Of a stretch of DNA of 64,000 bases, positions 19,980 to 29,187 are shown in pieces. The stretch spans positions 62,001 through 126,000 of the forward strand of contig CAWJQP010000016.1 of assembly GCA_963844855.1 (NCBI GenBank), given 5' to 3'. A program made the translations under genes and the position numbers. The notes under the pieces were generated by a model. It saw nothing but the letters and a program-made list of their open reading frames with translations. It ran no database searches and had not been told where the DNA came from. Positions within the stretch are counted from its first letter, which is position 1. Every line of letters begins with the position of its first letter. Source of the DNA: DASQDN01 sp963844855. Its GTDB lineage: Bacteria > Acidobacteriota > Terriglobia > Bryobacterales > Bryobacteraceae.

Positions 19980-20026
19980 TTACTTCAGGGTACCGAGCAT
20001 CGCTAGTTCGATCAGATTTAGGTTAT

Positions 20027-20079
20027 TGGTGCGCCCGGCATGACTCGAACATGCGACCTTCTGGTTCGTAGCCAGACGC
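20027..20079 (-). tRNA. tRNA-Arg(ACG) 3' fragment, integrase attachment site
   Basis: On the minus strand this reads as the 3' part of tRNA-Arg: anticodon stem TCTGG/CCAGA with loop CTACGAA (anticodon ACG), variable region, T arm GCATG-TTCGAGT-CATGC, acceptor strand CGGGCGC, discriminator A and CCA. The similarity stops just 5' of the anticodon arm (GCG at 20077-20079). The D arm and 5' acceptor strand are absent, replaced by AT-rich sequence. Tyrosine integrases commonly cross over at the anticodon arm and leave such a fragment at the far end of an island. It separates the housekeeping-like left block from the IS-rich region. Not a functional tRNA as it stands. Confidence 0.85.
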
Positions 20080-20285
20080 ATTCCCGCAAGTCCATGATTA
20101 CACAATGAATATTTTTGCAAGAAAGTTCAATTTAGGTACCAAAAACACGCCTGTGGGTGGGCGACTGGGTGGGCTGTTTTCCCAAGACCAATCATTTGCC
20201 GCTTCTTGAATCGGGGCCGAACGAGTCCACTAGCGTGGGCCTGAAATTCTCATCGCTATCGCTGCTACGACCTGTTGTCGCTCGG

Positions 20286-20499
20286 CCTGTCCATGGCGAA
20301 TTACCATTGGCTCAATTTGCTGGATTTGGTGTGCAATATACGACTGCCGGGATGCACGACTTCCCATATAAACAAATATTTCATCGGGAGACAGCGAACC
20401 GTTCGCGAACCTCTGTAACATTCTTATTTCTGGCGAATGCGCGTAGACTTCTTCATTTCCGCATCTCGTTGGATTGTGAGAAGCTTCGAGTTTTTGGAC
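20286..20499 (-). repeat. 214-bp dispersed repeat, copy R1
   Basis: Read on the minus strand this segment begins GTCCAAAAACTCGAAGC and ends TTCGCCATGGACAGG. It is about 90% identical to the plus-strand segment 51967-52180, with the same length and ends. It abuts the truncated end of the IS21 transposase. It contains GTTCGCGAAC (20401-20410), a palindrome also found in copy R2 and twice at 61.94 kb. No credible protein is encoded. It could be a small non-autonomous element or the conserved end of a larger lost element. Confidence 0.7.
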
Positions 20500-21395
20500 T
20501 ATACGCGGTCCAACTCTTCTATCAATTTCTGCTTGCGGCCATGGTTAAGTTGCTCGAACAGTTTTCCTACAAACTCCTGATACTGTTCCTGCGTGGCGAA
20601 ATCGCGGCTGCCACGCAATAGCAATGCTTGATCTAACGCCCGCTTGAAGCGGTGATGGCGTTGCTCGATGTCGCCATTTTCGTTGGGCTGCCCAGTTTGA
20701 ATCCGCTGCCCTTCGATCCTGTAATACCGCAGCAGTGCCTGATAGCCTTTTTGAAACTGTCCCGACTCCGTTAGATTGTTGACTGCGGCAGTCATCCGGT
20801 CCGTGCGGTGGAAAGCAGGAACTCCGCCTAATTCCCAAAATGCATTCTGCAGCCCTTCGCTCAGGCTGGCGAAGCTTTCGGTCTGACAAATGGTTCCTGT
20901 TTCCCAATTGGAATACGTCAACACAAAGTGATACAGCATGTGTGGAAAGCTTTGCCCATCGATGGTAATGTCGAGTTCCCGTAGATGCGTGAAGTCGGAT
21001 GCGCACACTTCGCCAGGATGATGTTGCTGGGCAAAGTAGATTTCCTGCGGCGGCCCTTCCGTTGCTCTCCAATGCTTAATCTTGCGTTGCAACGTGCGCA
21101 GTTGCCCGTCCGCGAAACGCTCTGGTTGCTCCCGCTGCAGCGCAGAGAAAATCGTTTTCGCTTCTAATCCCGGGTTGGCGCGCAATTGCTCCTGAATCCC
21201 CGGCCATACCGATTCAAACCTGTCAGGCCTGGTTCGCCAATGCCGCTCTTTCTTCAGCTCACTCGGCAGGCGCTGCATCTTTGTATACTTCCGCGCCGTC
21301 TTTACATCCATCCCCGCCTTTGCGGCGGCGATCTGCTGCGTCGATTCCGTCTTCAGCAATTGATATAGCCTCCTTATCTGTTGGTCTGTGACCAT
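20499..21395 (-). pseudogene. istA: IS21-family transposase IstA, C-terminally truncated
   Basis: 298 residues of an IstA-type transposase: N-terminal helix-turn-helix (TDQQIRRLYQLLKTE; AGMDVKTARKY) and a DDE integrase core with D in VCASDFTHLRELD, D in FHRTDRMTAAV and E in GQPNENGDIEQRHHRF. Full IstA proteins are about 500 residues. This one breaks off after IEELDR, where the 214-bp repeat R1 begins, and no istB ATPase gene follows. Loss of the C-terminus and of IstB means it cannot transpose alone. The region upstream to ~21.65 kb probably holds the left end of the element. Confidence 0.85.
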
Positions 21396-21666
21396 CCGCG
21401 GAAGCGTTCTCCTACACGCTTCCGCATCGTCTCAGCTCGATTTCAGATGGGGAATAATAATCGTCGCCAGCAAGATTTTACGATTGTCGCTGATCAATCG
21501 TCAGTGATCACTCGCCCCTTGTCGACCACCGGCGGGAAGCTCGATGGCGTATCCCTTCCGCCACATACGGACTCAGCAGTCAAGCGATAGAATGAATTTT
21601 CTGCTTGCAGAACGTTTCGATGGATCGCATGAATTGGCTGAATTGGGACGCTAAAAACTCGCGTGC

Positions 21667-23275
21667 CTACTCGAGGTAGTCCCGTTTGTTGATTCCCAGG
21701 GCCTTAAGACGAGAAGCTAGGGTACCTGGATTGATGCCGAGAAGTTCGGCCGCGCCTCCTTTGCCAGAGACCCGGAAGCCCGCCTGGCGTAACCCGGCCA
21801 AAACATTTGCCCGCTCACGATTACGCCATTCCTTCTCCGGAATCACTGCTTCCGGAATTACCATTGTGGACACGGCGGATCGCTCATGCGGACCAGTGGG
21901 GAACTTCTCTAACTGCGGCAAATCGAGCGTGAGCTTTCCCAGGCGTGACACAATGACTGCGCGCTCGACAACGTTCTGAAGCTCACGAACGTTGCCGGGC
22001 CACTCGTAACGTTGTGCGCGTTCAATTTCGCGCTGCGGCACACGCGCCGAGGGCAGGTGAAAACGGAGGCAAGCCTGGCGTACAAAATGGGCAATCAGAT
22101 CCGGAACGTCCTCGCGCCGGTCTCGCAAGGGCGGTACTTCCATGGGAAACACGCCCAGGCGGTAATAGAGGTCGAGACGGAAGCGCCCCTCGTTGACCTC
22201 TTTCCGCAAATCGCGATTGGTCGCGGCGATGACGCGCACATTGACTCTGCGCGTGACTTCGTCCCCGACACGCTCAAACTCGCCTTCCTGCAACACCCGC
22301 AGCAGCTTGGACTGCAGTTCAAGCGGGATCTCGCCAACTTCATCCAGGAACAGAGTGCCGCCGTCGGCAAGCTGAAACCGTCCGACGCGATCGCGTACAG
22401 CCCCGGTGAAAGAGCCTCGCATATGGCCGAAAAACTCGCTCTCGAAAAGCTCGCGAGGAATGGACCCGCAATTCACCTTCACTAACGGTTTACGCGCGCG
22501 CGGACTACGCTGATGAATCGCCCGTGCGATGAGCTCTTTGCCCGTGCCGCTTTCTCCCAAGACCAGGACATTCGCTTCAGTGGCAGCCACCACGTCAACC
22601 TGGCGCAGCACGCGTTCAAGGGCGGGGCTACGGCCCAGAATTTCACCGAACGAACCGCTGCTTTCTATTTCTTCACGAAGATAGTCGCGTTCTTGCTCTA
22701 ATTCGTACCGAAGCGATTCGTTCTCTTCGAATGAGCGAGCGTTCGCAATCGCTACTGCGGCGGCGCTGGCCATGGTTTGCAGCCAGGAGAAGCAATCGTC
22801 ATCCGCCTCTGATCGCCGGAAGACTCCGAGGACTCCCAACACTTCGCCACGGAAAACCAAGGCGTGACCCGCGAAGCTCGCCAGTCCTTCTTCATCTGCC
22901 CAAGTCGGAGACCGGACCCATTGCCGGTTCGACCAACTTCGGAATGCGGATCGACTCTCCCGTGGTCGCAATGTGCGCGATCTTCAGTTCGCTGCTCGAT
23001 AGAGCAATGCGATGAAATGTCCCACTCAAGCGAGACCAATCCGCCCTAGAAGAGAGCGGCGTGCCCGCGCTCGCACGTAGGTGGAGACTTGGTTCCGGCG
23101 TGAGCTCGCCCAAGGAACAGATAGGGCAGGATTCATCGCCTTCCCGCAACCAGAGCCGCGCGAGGGCCACATCGGGTTGACGGGCAACTGTATCGATGAT
23201 TGTCTTGAGTACCGCGCTCAGGGAACGCTGCTCCGCAATAGCCAGAATGATAGGCGGAAGCGATTCAAGTTTCAC
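21667..23275 (-). pseudogene. Sigma-54-dependent GAF/AAA+/Fis regulator, frameshifted in the GAF domain
   Basis: From the GTG at 23275 (KLESLPPIILAIAEQRSLS) a GAF sensor domain begins. The frame stops at 22892 and the GAF domain resumes one frame over as QWVRSPTWADEEGLASFAGH, so one base too many near 22918-22925 is the simplest explanation. Then come a linker helix, the AAA+ domain with Walker A GESGTGKELIA, the sigma-54 contact loop GSFTGA (in GHMRGSFTGAVRDR), Walker B GGTLFLDEVGEI and the arginine-finger region, and a C-terminal Fis-type HTH (GKGGAAELLGINPGTLASRL). It resembles NorR/FhlA-like activators. It is divergent from the operon at 23464 and probably controls it. Confidence 0.85.
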
Positions 23276-23313
23276 ACATCGATCATAACGTGAGAAATCG
23301 TAAGGACATCATG

Positions 23314-23341
23314 AGATTTCATGCTTTTCTTAGATTTCATG
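23314..23341 (+). promoter_or_regulatory. Direct repeat AGATTTCATG x2, candidate enhancer site
   Basis: AGATTTCATG occurs at 23314-23323 and again at 23332-23341, 18 bp apart start to start. It lies 60-90 bp upstream of the -24/-12 promoter that precedes the carboxymuconolactone decarboxylase gene. That is the usual place for an upstream activating sequence of a sigma-54 activator, and the activator gene is divergent and adjacent. The binding link is inference. Confidence 0.4.
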
Positions 23342-23399
23342 ACCTCAAGGTAAGGGCAGATACACGTATCTATTCATGCGCTTACAAGCATTCATCACC

Positions 23400-23415
23400 A
23401 GGCCATTCAGTTGCT
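23400..23415 (+). promoter_or_regulatory. Sigma-54 (-24/-12) promoter
   Basis: AGGCCATTCAGTTGCT has GG at 23401-23402 and GC at 23413-23414 separated by exactly ten bases, with TTGC at the -12 element, as in the consensus TGGCAC-N5-TTGC. The -24 element is imperfect beyond GG. It sits 50 bp before the ATG of the decarboxylase-like gene and downstream of a direct repeat, next to a divergent sigma-54 activator gene. Confidence 0.6.
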
Positions 23416-23463
23416 TCCCTCAAGGTTGTCGCGATTGGCGACAGGAAAGTGAGAGCAAGGAAA

Positions 23464-24021
23464 ATGCAAAGAATCGCAGCGGTCAATCCCGCCGAAGCAA
23501 CGGGCAAGGCGAATCGACTCCTCGATGGCGTTCAAGCCAAACTCGGGATGACACCCAATCTGACGAAGACTCTTGCGGTCGCCCCGGCCGCTCTGGAGGC
23601 GTACTTGAATTTCGGCGCGATTCTAGGAACTGGCAATCTGGATGCTAAGTTTCGCGAGCAAATCGCGCTAGCTGTGGCGCAGGCAAACTCGTGCGAATAC
23701 TGCCTGTCTGCCCATTCAGCCATCGGCAAGATGGTGGGTCTGAAACCGGAAGAAATCGCACTGAGCCGGGAAGCGCATTCCCAGGACGCGAAGCACGAAG
23801 CCGGTTTGCAATTTGCTCAGGCACTGGTAGTTCAGCGCGGCGAGGTCTCCGACCAAACACTTGGCCAAGTGAAAGCCGCCGGCTACACGGACGGCGATGT
23901 CGCGGAGATCGTAGCCAACGTAGCCATCAATATCTTCACAAACTACTTCAACCACGTCGCCCGGACCGATATCGATTTCCCACTTGTGGTGCTCGGCGTG
24001 GAATCGACTTCGGTGGCATGA
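23464..24021 (+). CDS. Carboxymuconolactone decarboxylase / AhpD-family protein
   Basis: 185 residues from the ATG at 23464, preceded by AAGGAAA. The open frame extends to 23290, but that part covers the promoter and is not protein-like. The AhpD-type active site is present: NSCEYCLSAHSAIGK with Cys77-x2-Cys80 and His84, after the helix EQIALAVAQA. Proteins of this type act as alkylhydroperoxidases or peroxide-reducing disulfide enzymes; a true decarboxylase role is unlikely with the CxxC motif. First gene of an operon with a DUF1348 gene and a MOSC gene, probably driven from the sigma-54 promoter upstream. Suggests a redox or reactive-nitrogen stress response. Confidence 0.88.
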   Translation: MQRIAAVNPAEATGKANRLLDGVQAKLGMTPNLTKTLAVAPAALEAYLNFGAILGTGNLDAKFREQIALAVAQANSCEYCLSAHSAIGKMVGLKPEEIALSREAHSQDAKHEAGLQFAQALVVQRGEVSDQTLGQVKAAGYTDGDVAEIVANVAINIFTNYFNHVARTDIDFPLVVLGVESTSVA

Positions 24022-24048
24022 ACGAAGAACCACTACACCACTCAGCCC

Positions 24049-24604
24049 ATGACACCCACGACACAGTTCTTCAGGCGAATCGTCCCGCCTTTCACCCTTG
24101 AGACGGCGACCGGGGAAGGTCCAAATGGCGGAAGATGCGTGGAATTCGCGGGATCCGGACCGCGTAGTGCTCGCATACGCACCGGACTCCGAGGGACGCA
24201 ACCGCACTGAGTTCCTTCGCGGACGAGAAGAAATCAAAGCATTCCTCCGACGCAAATGGTCGAAGGAGCTTGACTATTGTCTGAAGAAGACGCTTTGGGG
24301 CTTTCATGAAAATCGTATCGCCGTCAGCTTTGAATACGAGTGGCACGACGCGGGCGGTCAGTGGTATCGCTCCTACGGCAACGAATTGTGGGAGTTCGAT
24401 GATGAGGGTCTGATGCGCCGGCGCGTCGCGAGCATTAACGACGCGCCGATTACACCGGAAGTGCGCCGAGTTTTTCTGAAGAAGGCCTACGATGTACCTA
24501 AAGGAGATCTGGCGATATCCAGTAAAGTCCATGGCCGGCGAACAATTGCAGACCGCCCGACTGACTCCTTTGGGCCTCGATGGCGACCGCATCGTTCAAG
24601 TTAA
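24049..24604 (+). pseudogene. DUF1348 (NTF2-like) protein, frameshifted near N-terminus
   Basis: From the ATG at 24049 the frame reads MTPTTQFFRRIVPPFTLETA and is then lost. The family continues one frame over as KVQMAEDAWNSRDPDRVVLA. The shift falls in a GGGG run (24112-24115); with three G the two parts join perfectly. The body (GREEIKAFLRRKWSKELDY; AVSFEYEWHDAGGQWYRSYG) is a typical DUF1348 fold of the SnoaL/NTF2 superfamily, about 150 residues. The C-terminal ~35 residues overlap the next gene in another frame and do not look like the family, so a second small shift near 24470 is possible. Homopolymer context makes a sequencing error a real alternative. Confidence 0.75.
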
Positions 24605-25157
24605 GAACAAACTGGGCCGTACGGTGACCGCCCGGACCCATCCCAGTCTATTGGGACTCAAAGCTACACTCGGCAAGAGCGCAGATCCGCTAGTCAATGG
24701 CAGGCCTTGGACCGATCCGAGGGTTCTCGAGGCCGTGCAGAATATCGTGGGTCCGGGCGCTCGCCTGGTTCGTGACGAGAGCCTGGATCGTTTCGACATA
24801 CTCCCGCTGCTGGTCGCGACGGATGGCGCGATTGCAGAGTTTGGGCGCGACCGACGACGACTTCGACCCAATCTTGTTATTGGAGATGTTGTCGGCTTGG
24901 CGGAGCGGGAATGGCAAGAGAGTCAGCTTCTCATCGACGAGGTGGTGATCGTCATCCACGACCTTCGGGGCCGGTGCGTTATGACGACCTTCGACCCCGA
25001 TACACTTGCTCACGACCCGAATGTCCTGCGCGACATCGTCAAGCGCTTCGGGGGAAGACTTGCATTGAACGGCGAAGTCGTCAGGGGCGGCGAAATTCAA
25101 CTGAATCAGGAAATCAAGATCGTCGAAAGCGGACCAGCAGCGCATGCCCCGGGTTAG
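24492..25157 (+). CDS. MOSC-domain protein (molybdenum-cofactor sulfurase C-terminal type)
   Basis: 221 residues starting MYLKEIWRYPVKSMAGEQLQ, the usual MOSC N-terminal strand, preceded by AAGAAGG. The MOSC beta barrel follows, with RPNLVIG in the middle and GRCVMTTFDPDTLAHDP near the end, where the Cys is the conserved ligand position of mARC-like proteins. Related enzymes hold molybdenum cofactor and reduce N-hydroxylated compounds, or transfer sulfur. It overlaps the preceding gene and is the last of the three-gene operon under the likely sigma-54 promoter. Role with the AhpD-like protein is inferred to be detoxification. Confidence 0.85.
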   Translation: MYLKEIWRYPVKSMAGEQLQTARLTPLGLDGDRIVQVKNKLGRTVTARTHPSLLGLKATLGKSADPLVNGRPWTDPRVLEAVQNIVGPGARLVRDESLDRFDILPLLVATDGAIAEFGRDRRRLRPNLVIGDVVGLAEREWQESQLLIDEVVIVIHDLRGRCVMTTFDPDTLAHDPNVLRDIVKRFGGRLALNGEVVRGGEIQLNQEIKIVESGPAAHAPG

Positions 25158-25712
25158 TACTGCAGAAGAGCGCGTCGGAAGCGGCTGAGACGCACTCCTC
25201 GGCTCGCACATTTACGGTTGTGAAATCGCCTCCCAGTTCCGGAAGGTTCTTCTACCGCGGTGATTCGGGGTTTATCGGGCAATGCGCGACACGTTCCGTA
25301 TCGTCAATCTTCAATCAACGATGAAAGATGTGTTTCAGGCATCGGGTTGCCATTTAGTTGATGTATGTCCGGAGCCCTGTAGACCATCTGGAATTGACGT
25401 TGCGGCAGCGGGTTTGCCGATCTAACGCCGAACTTCTTCGAAGACTATTTCAGCTTCAGCCGGTCGAGATGTTACTGTGCTCTGCTCAGATCGGCGAACC
25501 AGATCCTTAGTCGGTCTCGATGCCGAAAGCCAACGCGATCTGCTGAGCATGCGAGGACAGCCCCTTGAGATAGCGCCGTTTCATTGCAATGGCGGCGGCG
25601 ATGAGGTCCTTTGCGGCCCTTTCGGGCTAGGCCGACGTCGCCGCTGGGACGAAAACATCCGTGCTACTTTCGCTTCCTCAGCAGGTCGTGGAGATGCAGC
25701 AGCGTCGAACCC
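25158..25712. other. No complete gene; IS110 right flank and a short coding remnant
   Basis: About 550 bp between the MOSC gene and the IS110 transposase remnant. On the minus strand, 25507-25612 reads as a protein-like C-terminus ending in AFGIETD and a TAA stop, with no start or upstream body in frame; I do not recognise it. The rest shows no coding signal or clear repeats. Part of it is presumably the noncoding right end of the IS110 element. Confidence 0.4.
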
Positions 25713-26931
25713 CTACGCGAGGGCCTCTGCCTCAGACGAAGTGGCGTTGACGTTGTAGCCGAGTCTACGAAGTTCGCGAATGAGGCGTCAGGCGCGGTCT
25801 TTGATCGCTTTTCGGTTCGGTTGGGAGGCGCGCTCCTCATACCGAACGCCTGAGTGGAGCATCTTCCAGACGATCCGGCACAGACGATTTGCTACCGCCC
25901 ATATGGCCAGATTTTTGCTTCTTTTTGTCGCTTCCGCGAATGCGACGGTACAAGGCCTGAAAAAGGGAGCCCTTTGTCTTCACCGCCGCATTTGAGGCCT
26001 GATCAAGGGATACGGCGGAGGGAACGATTGCTCTTGGACTGCTCGGCCGACTCCTCTCTGCCGGGGCAAGTGCCCACCCGGAGCACGGTTGGGCGGCAGA
26101 CGGCCGTGGGTCCGATCTCGGCAACGATCCGTTGCGCCGAGTCGACACCCAGACCGGGTACATGGACAACCGCACCACCGCCGCCTCGTGCTCTTTCAGG
26201 CACGCTTGCCAGTTGCTGGTCGAGTTCATCGATATGGCGATCATTCAAACGAATCCGCTCCAGATACTGCTTGAGCAGGTAACGGTGCGTTGGATGAAGG
26301 GAGGAAGCCGCTCGCAAGGCGTCGCACAATTGTTCCGGTGTGGCGCGCACCTCTGGTTCGGCCCATCGCGGCCAGTTGTAAGGGGTCCGTTTCGCCCTCG
26401 TCCAAAGCGTTCAGAATCCGCTTACCGCTTACCCCCAAGGTGTCGCTGATCACGCTGGAGAGCTTGATCCGCATCTCTTCAAGCAACGTTTCCAGCCGAT
26501 TCTGTAGCCGCACGTTATCGCGCGCCACGTTCTGTTTCGCGCGCGCCACCGTTCGCCAGAGTCGGCTTCCGGATCGGGTACATAGCTGAAATGAGTTCGC
26601 CGGCAACGTACCGTCGTACCAAACGCTCGGCGTCCTGATAGTGCGATTTGCGGCCGCGAGGACCGCGATTGGACTGCACCTGCGCCAGTTCCAGGTGACA
26701 CGTTACCTCCAACTCGTGCCACACCGGCCTCCAATATTGTGCGGTCGATTCCATTACCGCTTCCTTGACTTGGAAAATGCCAAGCCACTCTCTTAGCTGC
26801 CGTAATCCTTCGGCTCCTGCTGGAAACTTCTTTCTTTCAAAGTGGAATTCGCTGTTGGCTTCGGCTACGTCTGTGACGACTACAGCCAGCATCCTTTTGT
26901 GAACGTCAATTCCCGCTATCCTATGCGTCAT
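25713..26931 (-). pseudogene. IS110-family transposase, multiply frameshifted
   Basis: Begins MTHRIAGIDVHKRMLAVVVT, the RuvC-like DEDD start of IS110 transposases (GIDVHK with the first Asp). It continues as AVMESTAQYWRPVWHELE, then in other frames as ELDQQLASVPERARGGGG with VPGLGVDSAQRIVAEIG (the transposase_20 domain), and ends with AIWAVANRLCRIVWKMLHSG and RLIRELRRLGYNVNAT before TAG at 25713. Total length (~406 codons) is that of an intact element, but at least three shifts and an in-frame TGA interrupt it. Inactive, though its upstream noncoding end may still hold a bridge-RNA locus. Confidence 0.85.
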
Positions 26932-27200
26932 AGTCGACTCCTCGTCGCGGAAGCGGAGAGCGCGCGAAAAGTCTCACAGACAAGCAGCGTCGCGCGTTGT
27001 GGCCACTTCCCTACGGGTGGTAACCACTCGCAATTATCGGTACGCTCGCGCGCCCCCGGATTAGACAGAGTGACGGTCTCAAACATCCCCACTGCTGCAA
27101 CGATCTCGCCCTCCCGCGACCTGCACATCATACGGCTACTTTGCCCCGACACTCAAGCTGGTTTTCACGAGATTTGGTGGGGCCGCAGGCCCATGACCGA
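26932..27200 (-). ncRNA. Candidate IS110 bridge-RNA region (noncoding left end)
   Basis: In the IS110 family the noncoding DNA between the element end and the transposase start encodes a structured bridge RNA with loops that pair with target and donor DNA (shown for IS621). Here the ~250 bp upstream of the transposase start contain no gene and several short inverted segments (for example GTGGTTACCAC and GTGGCCAC on the minus strand). The assignment rests on position and family knowledge. The exact ends and the pairing loops were not worked out, and the decayed transposase makes activity unlikely. Confidence 0.3.
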
Positions 27201-28086
27201 CAGAGCGGAAGGCTTCGGAACGATGGCGCAACGGAGAATGCGTGTCGGCCGCATGAAAAAGGTGCACAAACCGGCGATGATGGGATCGGCGACGCACAGG
27301 TTGGGAGCACGCTTGCGGCCGCGTTGAGGATCAGCGACTGATGACGGATTAGCGCGGATTCGGCAAAGCAGATGGAGTCCTTCTGGTCGTGCAAGCCGGA
27401 TCAGGGTGACGGTCAAAAATGAACGATTAGGATGATGAAGTCGCGCATCTCGGTAATCGTATCAGCGCCTGAAATCACTACATTCAGGCCAATTTGATAA
27501 TTCGCCATGGACAGGGAGTTCGTCAGCGGGGATGCGGCCGAATGCCCCAAACTGCAGGGCATCGACAAATAGCACGGCCGTCATGCTGATCGGCGAACAC
27601 GGACTCCGCCTTGAGAGTCCGAGAAGACTTTGCGCTGAGGCTGTCCGGCGGAAAGCACCACACCTGTCGAGGCTCGCTTCCCCGCAAAATCCTCTCTGCG
27701 AATTAGATAGATAACAACCACTTGATGGCGGGAGTTACTATACCGGTTCATCGTCCCGCCGGAGTCGCATTCGCGTTCGCGTTCGCCGGTACGACCGTCC
27801 GCGACAAACGATTTTAAGAGTAGGTAACGAACGTTGTGCAAAGAGAGGAAGAGCCGTCGCCGATGAGATGAGATCACGACATGAGATTTACACTCGAGAA
27901 TTTTACCTGATGCCCACCGAATCGTCAGCGATTAACAAAGACGGTCCAGCGCGAACTGGTCGATCGCAAACGGCAGTGACCGATCGGTCCCAACGCCGGT
28001 TCACAACTCACACCGTAATAAAAAAACATTATTCGCACCGTAACTCTGCCTCTTGCTGCGACGAATAGCAAGTCGGAGGTTACAGA
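27201..28086. other. Gene-free interval upstream of the lactonase gene
   Basis: About 0.9 kb with no open frame that looks like protein on either strand. It contains a short repeat related to R1/R2 (27489-27515) and, near its end, two copies of CACCGTAA at 28011-28018 and 28036-28043. These lie 45-75 bp before the lactonase start and could be promoter elements for an ECF sigma factor. The rest is probably mobile-element debris. Confidence 0.4.
27489..27515 (+). repeat. Short copy (R3) of the end of the 214-bp repeat
   Basis: AATTCGCCATGGACAGG with its upstream flank CCAATTTGAT repeats the right end of R2 (52154-52180) with only two or three differences. The next bases (GAGTTCGTCAGCGG) also resemble those after R2. 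The remainder of the 214-bp unit is missing here. Confidence 0.55.
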
Positions 28087-29169
28087 ATGTCTATTTCAAC
28101 AATTTCGCGCCTTATGGTGGGCGCTACTACTGTGTTGGCGAATGCGTTATTTCTCACGGCGGCGCCAAGGGCTGTGTACACATCAACGAATGCCGTTGAC
28201 GGAAATGAAATGCGAGTATTCGAACGTGCCGCCGACGGTTCGCTCACCCAAACTCACTCATTTCCGACAGGAGGCGCCGGAACGGGAGCCGGATTGGGAT
28301 CGCAAGGCGCGATCGCCATCTATGAAGACTGGCTGCTCGTCGTCAATGCCGCAAGCAACGATGTGACCGTATTCTCAGAAACGGACCGTCGGCTGGTGCG
28401 GCGAAGTCGCACGCCGTCAGGAGGCTCGATGCCGATTAGCGTAACTATCTCCGACGACGTCGTCTACGTGCTCAATGCGGGTGCTGTTCCGAACATCTCA
28501 GGCTTTCGGCTGACTGATGAGGGCCAGCTTGTGCCGATACCCGGTTCGCAAAATAACCTTAGCGGCACTGCGCCGGCGCAGGTCTCGTTTAACAAAGACG
28601 GCAGCCTGCTTGCGGTCACCGAAAAGGGCTCGAACATGGTTGAAACATTTATTGTCAACGATGGTGTTGCAAAACACGGCTACACGGCAGTCTCAAGCGG
28701 ACAGACACCTTTCGGATTCAGTTTTACGAGGAAAAACCGAATCGTCGTTTCCGAAGCCTCAGGCGGAGCCGCGGGCCAAACCACAGTTTCATCCTATTCT
28801 CTTGGGGAAACCGGTATTGTGACGCCCCTCACGAGTGCTCTGGCAACTACACAAACTTCGGCGTGTTGGGTGGCCATTACCCGCAACGGCAAGTACGCGT
28901 TCACGGCGAATACAGGGAGTGGCACCATCAGCAGCCTGTCGGTGGAGGACGACGGCTCTTTGAAACTCATAGCAGCCTCGGCTGCCAGCACAGGCGCCGG
29001 TTCCAGTCCGGCCGATCTGGCTTTCAGCAAAGGAGATGTTTATCTGTATTCCTTAAACGGCGGCGCCGGTACAATAACCGGGTTCTCGGTGCGTAACGGA
29101 GGAGCATTGCGGACGTCAAGTACGGTCTCCGGACTGCCTCGCGGCGCAGCCGGATTAGCGGCGCGATAG
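28087..29169 (+). CDS. Secreted beta-propeller lactonase-family protein
   Basis: 360 residues with ATG after CGGAGGTTACAGA. Signal peptide to ~residue 27 (LFLTAAPRA). The mature protein is built of blade-like repeats such as RAVYTSTNAVDGNEMRVFER, LLVVNAASNDVTVFSE, YVLNAGAVPNISGFRLTDEG and YAFTANTGSGTISSLSVEDD, the pattern of 6-phosphogluconolactonase-like (lactonase, PF10282) propellers. Secreted members have no settled substrate; lactone hydrolysis is not assured. It lies 18 bp upstream of an ECF sigma factor gene and is probably its cotranscribed partner or main target. Confidence 0.85.
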   Translation: MSISTISRLMVGATTVLANALFLTAAPRAVYTSTNAVDGNEMRVFERAADGSLTQTHSFPTGGAGTGAGLGSQGAIAIYEDWLLVVNAASNDVTVFSETDRRLVRRSRTPSGGSMPISVTISDDVVYVLNAGAVPNISGFRLTDEGQLVPIPGSQNNLSGTAPAQVSFNKDGSLLAVTEKGSNMVETFIVNDGVAKHGYTAVSSGQTPFGFSFTRKNRIVVSEASGGAAGQTTVSSYSLGETGIVTPLTSALATTQTSACWVAITRNGKYAFTANTGSGTISSLSVEDDGSLKLIAASAASTGAGSSPADLAFSKGDVYLYSLNGGAGTITGFSVRNGGALRTSSTVSGLPRGAAGLAAR

Positions 29170-29187
29170 GATCGAGTTGGGCGGCGA

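Noticed and set aside
20027..20079. Functional tRNA-Arg gene
   Set aside because: D arm and 5' acceptor strand are missing, so only an attachment-site fragment is present.
20157..20621. Plus-strand 154-codon frame across the IS21/R1 junction
   Set aside because: Antisense to the transposase and spans two unrelated segments.
27128..27416. Overlapping minus-strand frames near the IS110 end
   Set aside because: They fall in the element's noncoding flank and contradict each other in frame; no motif.
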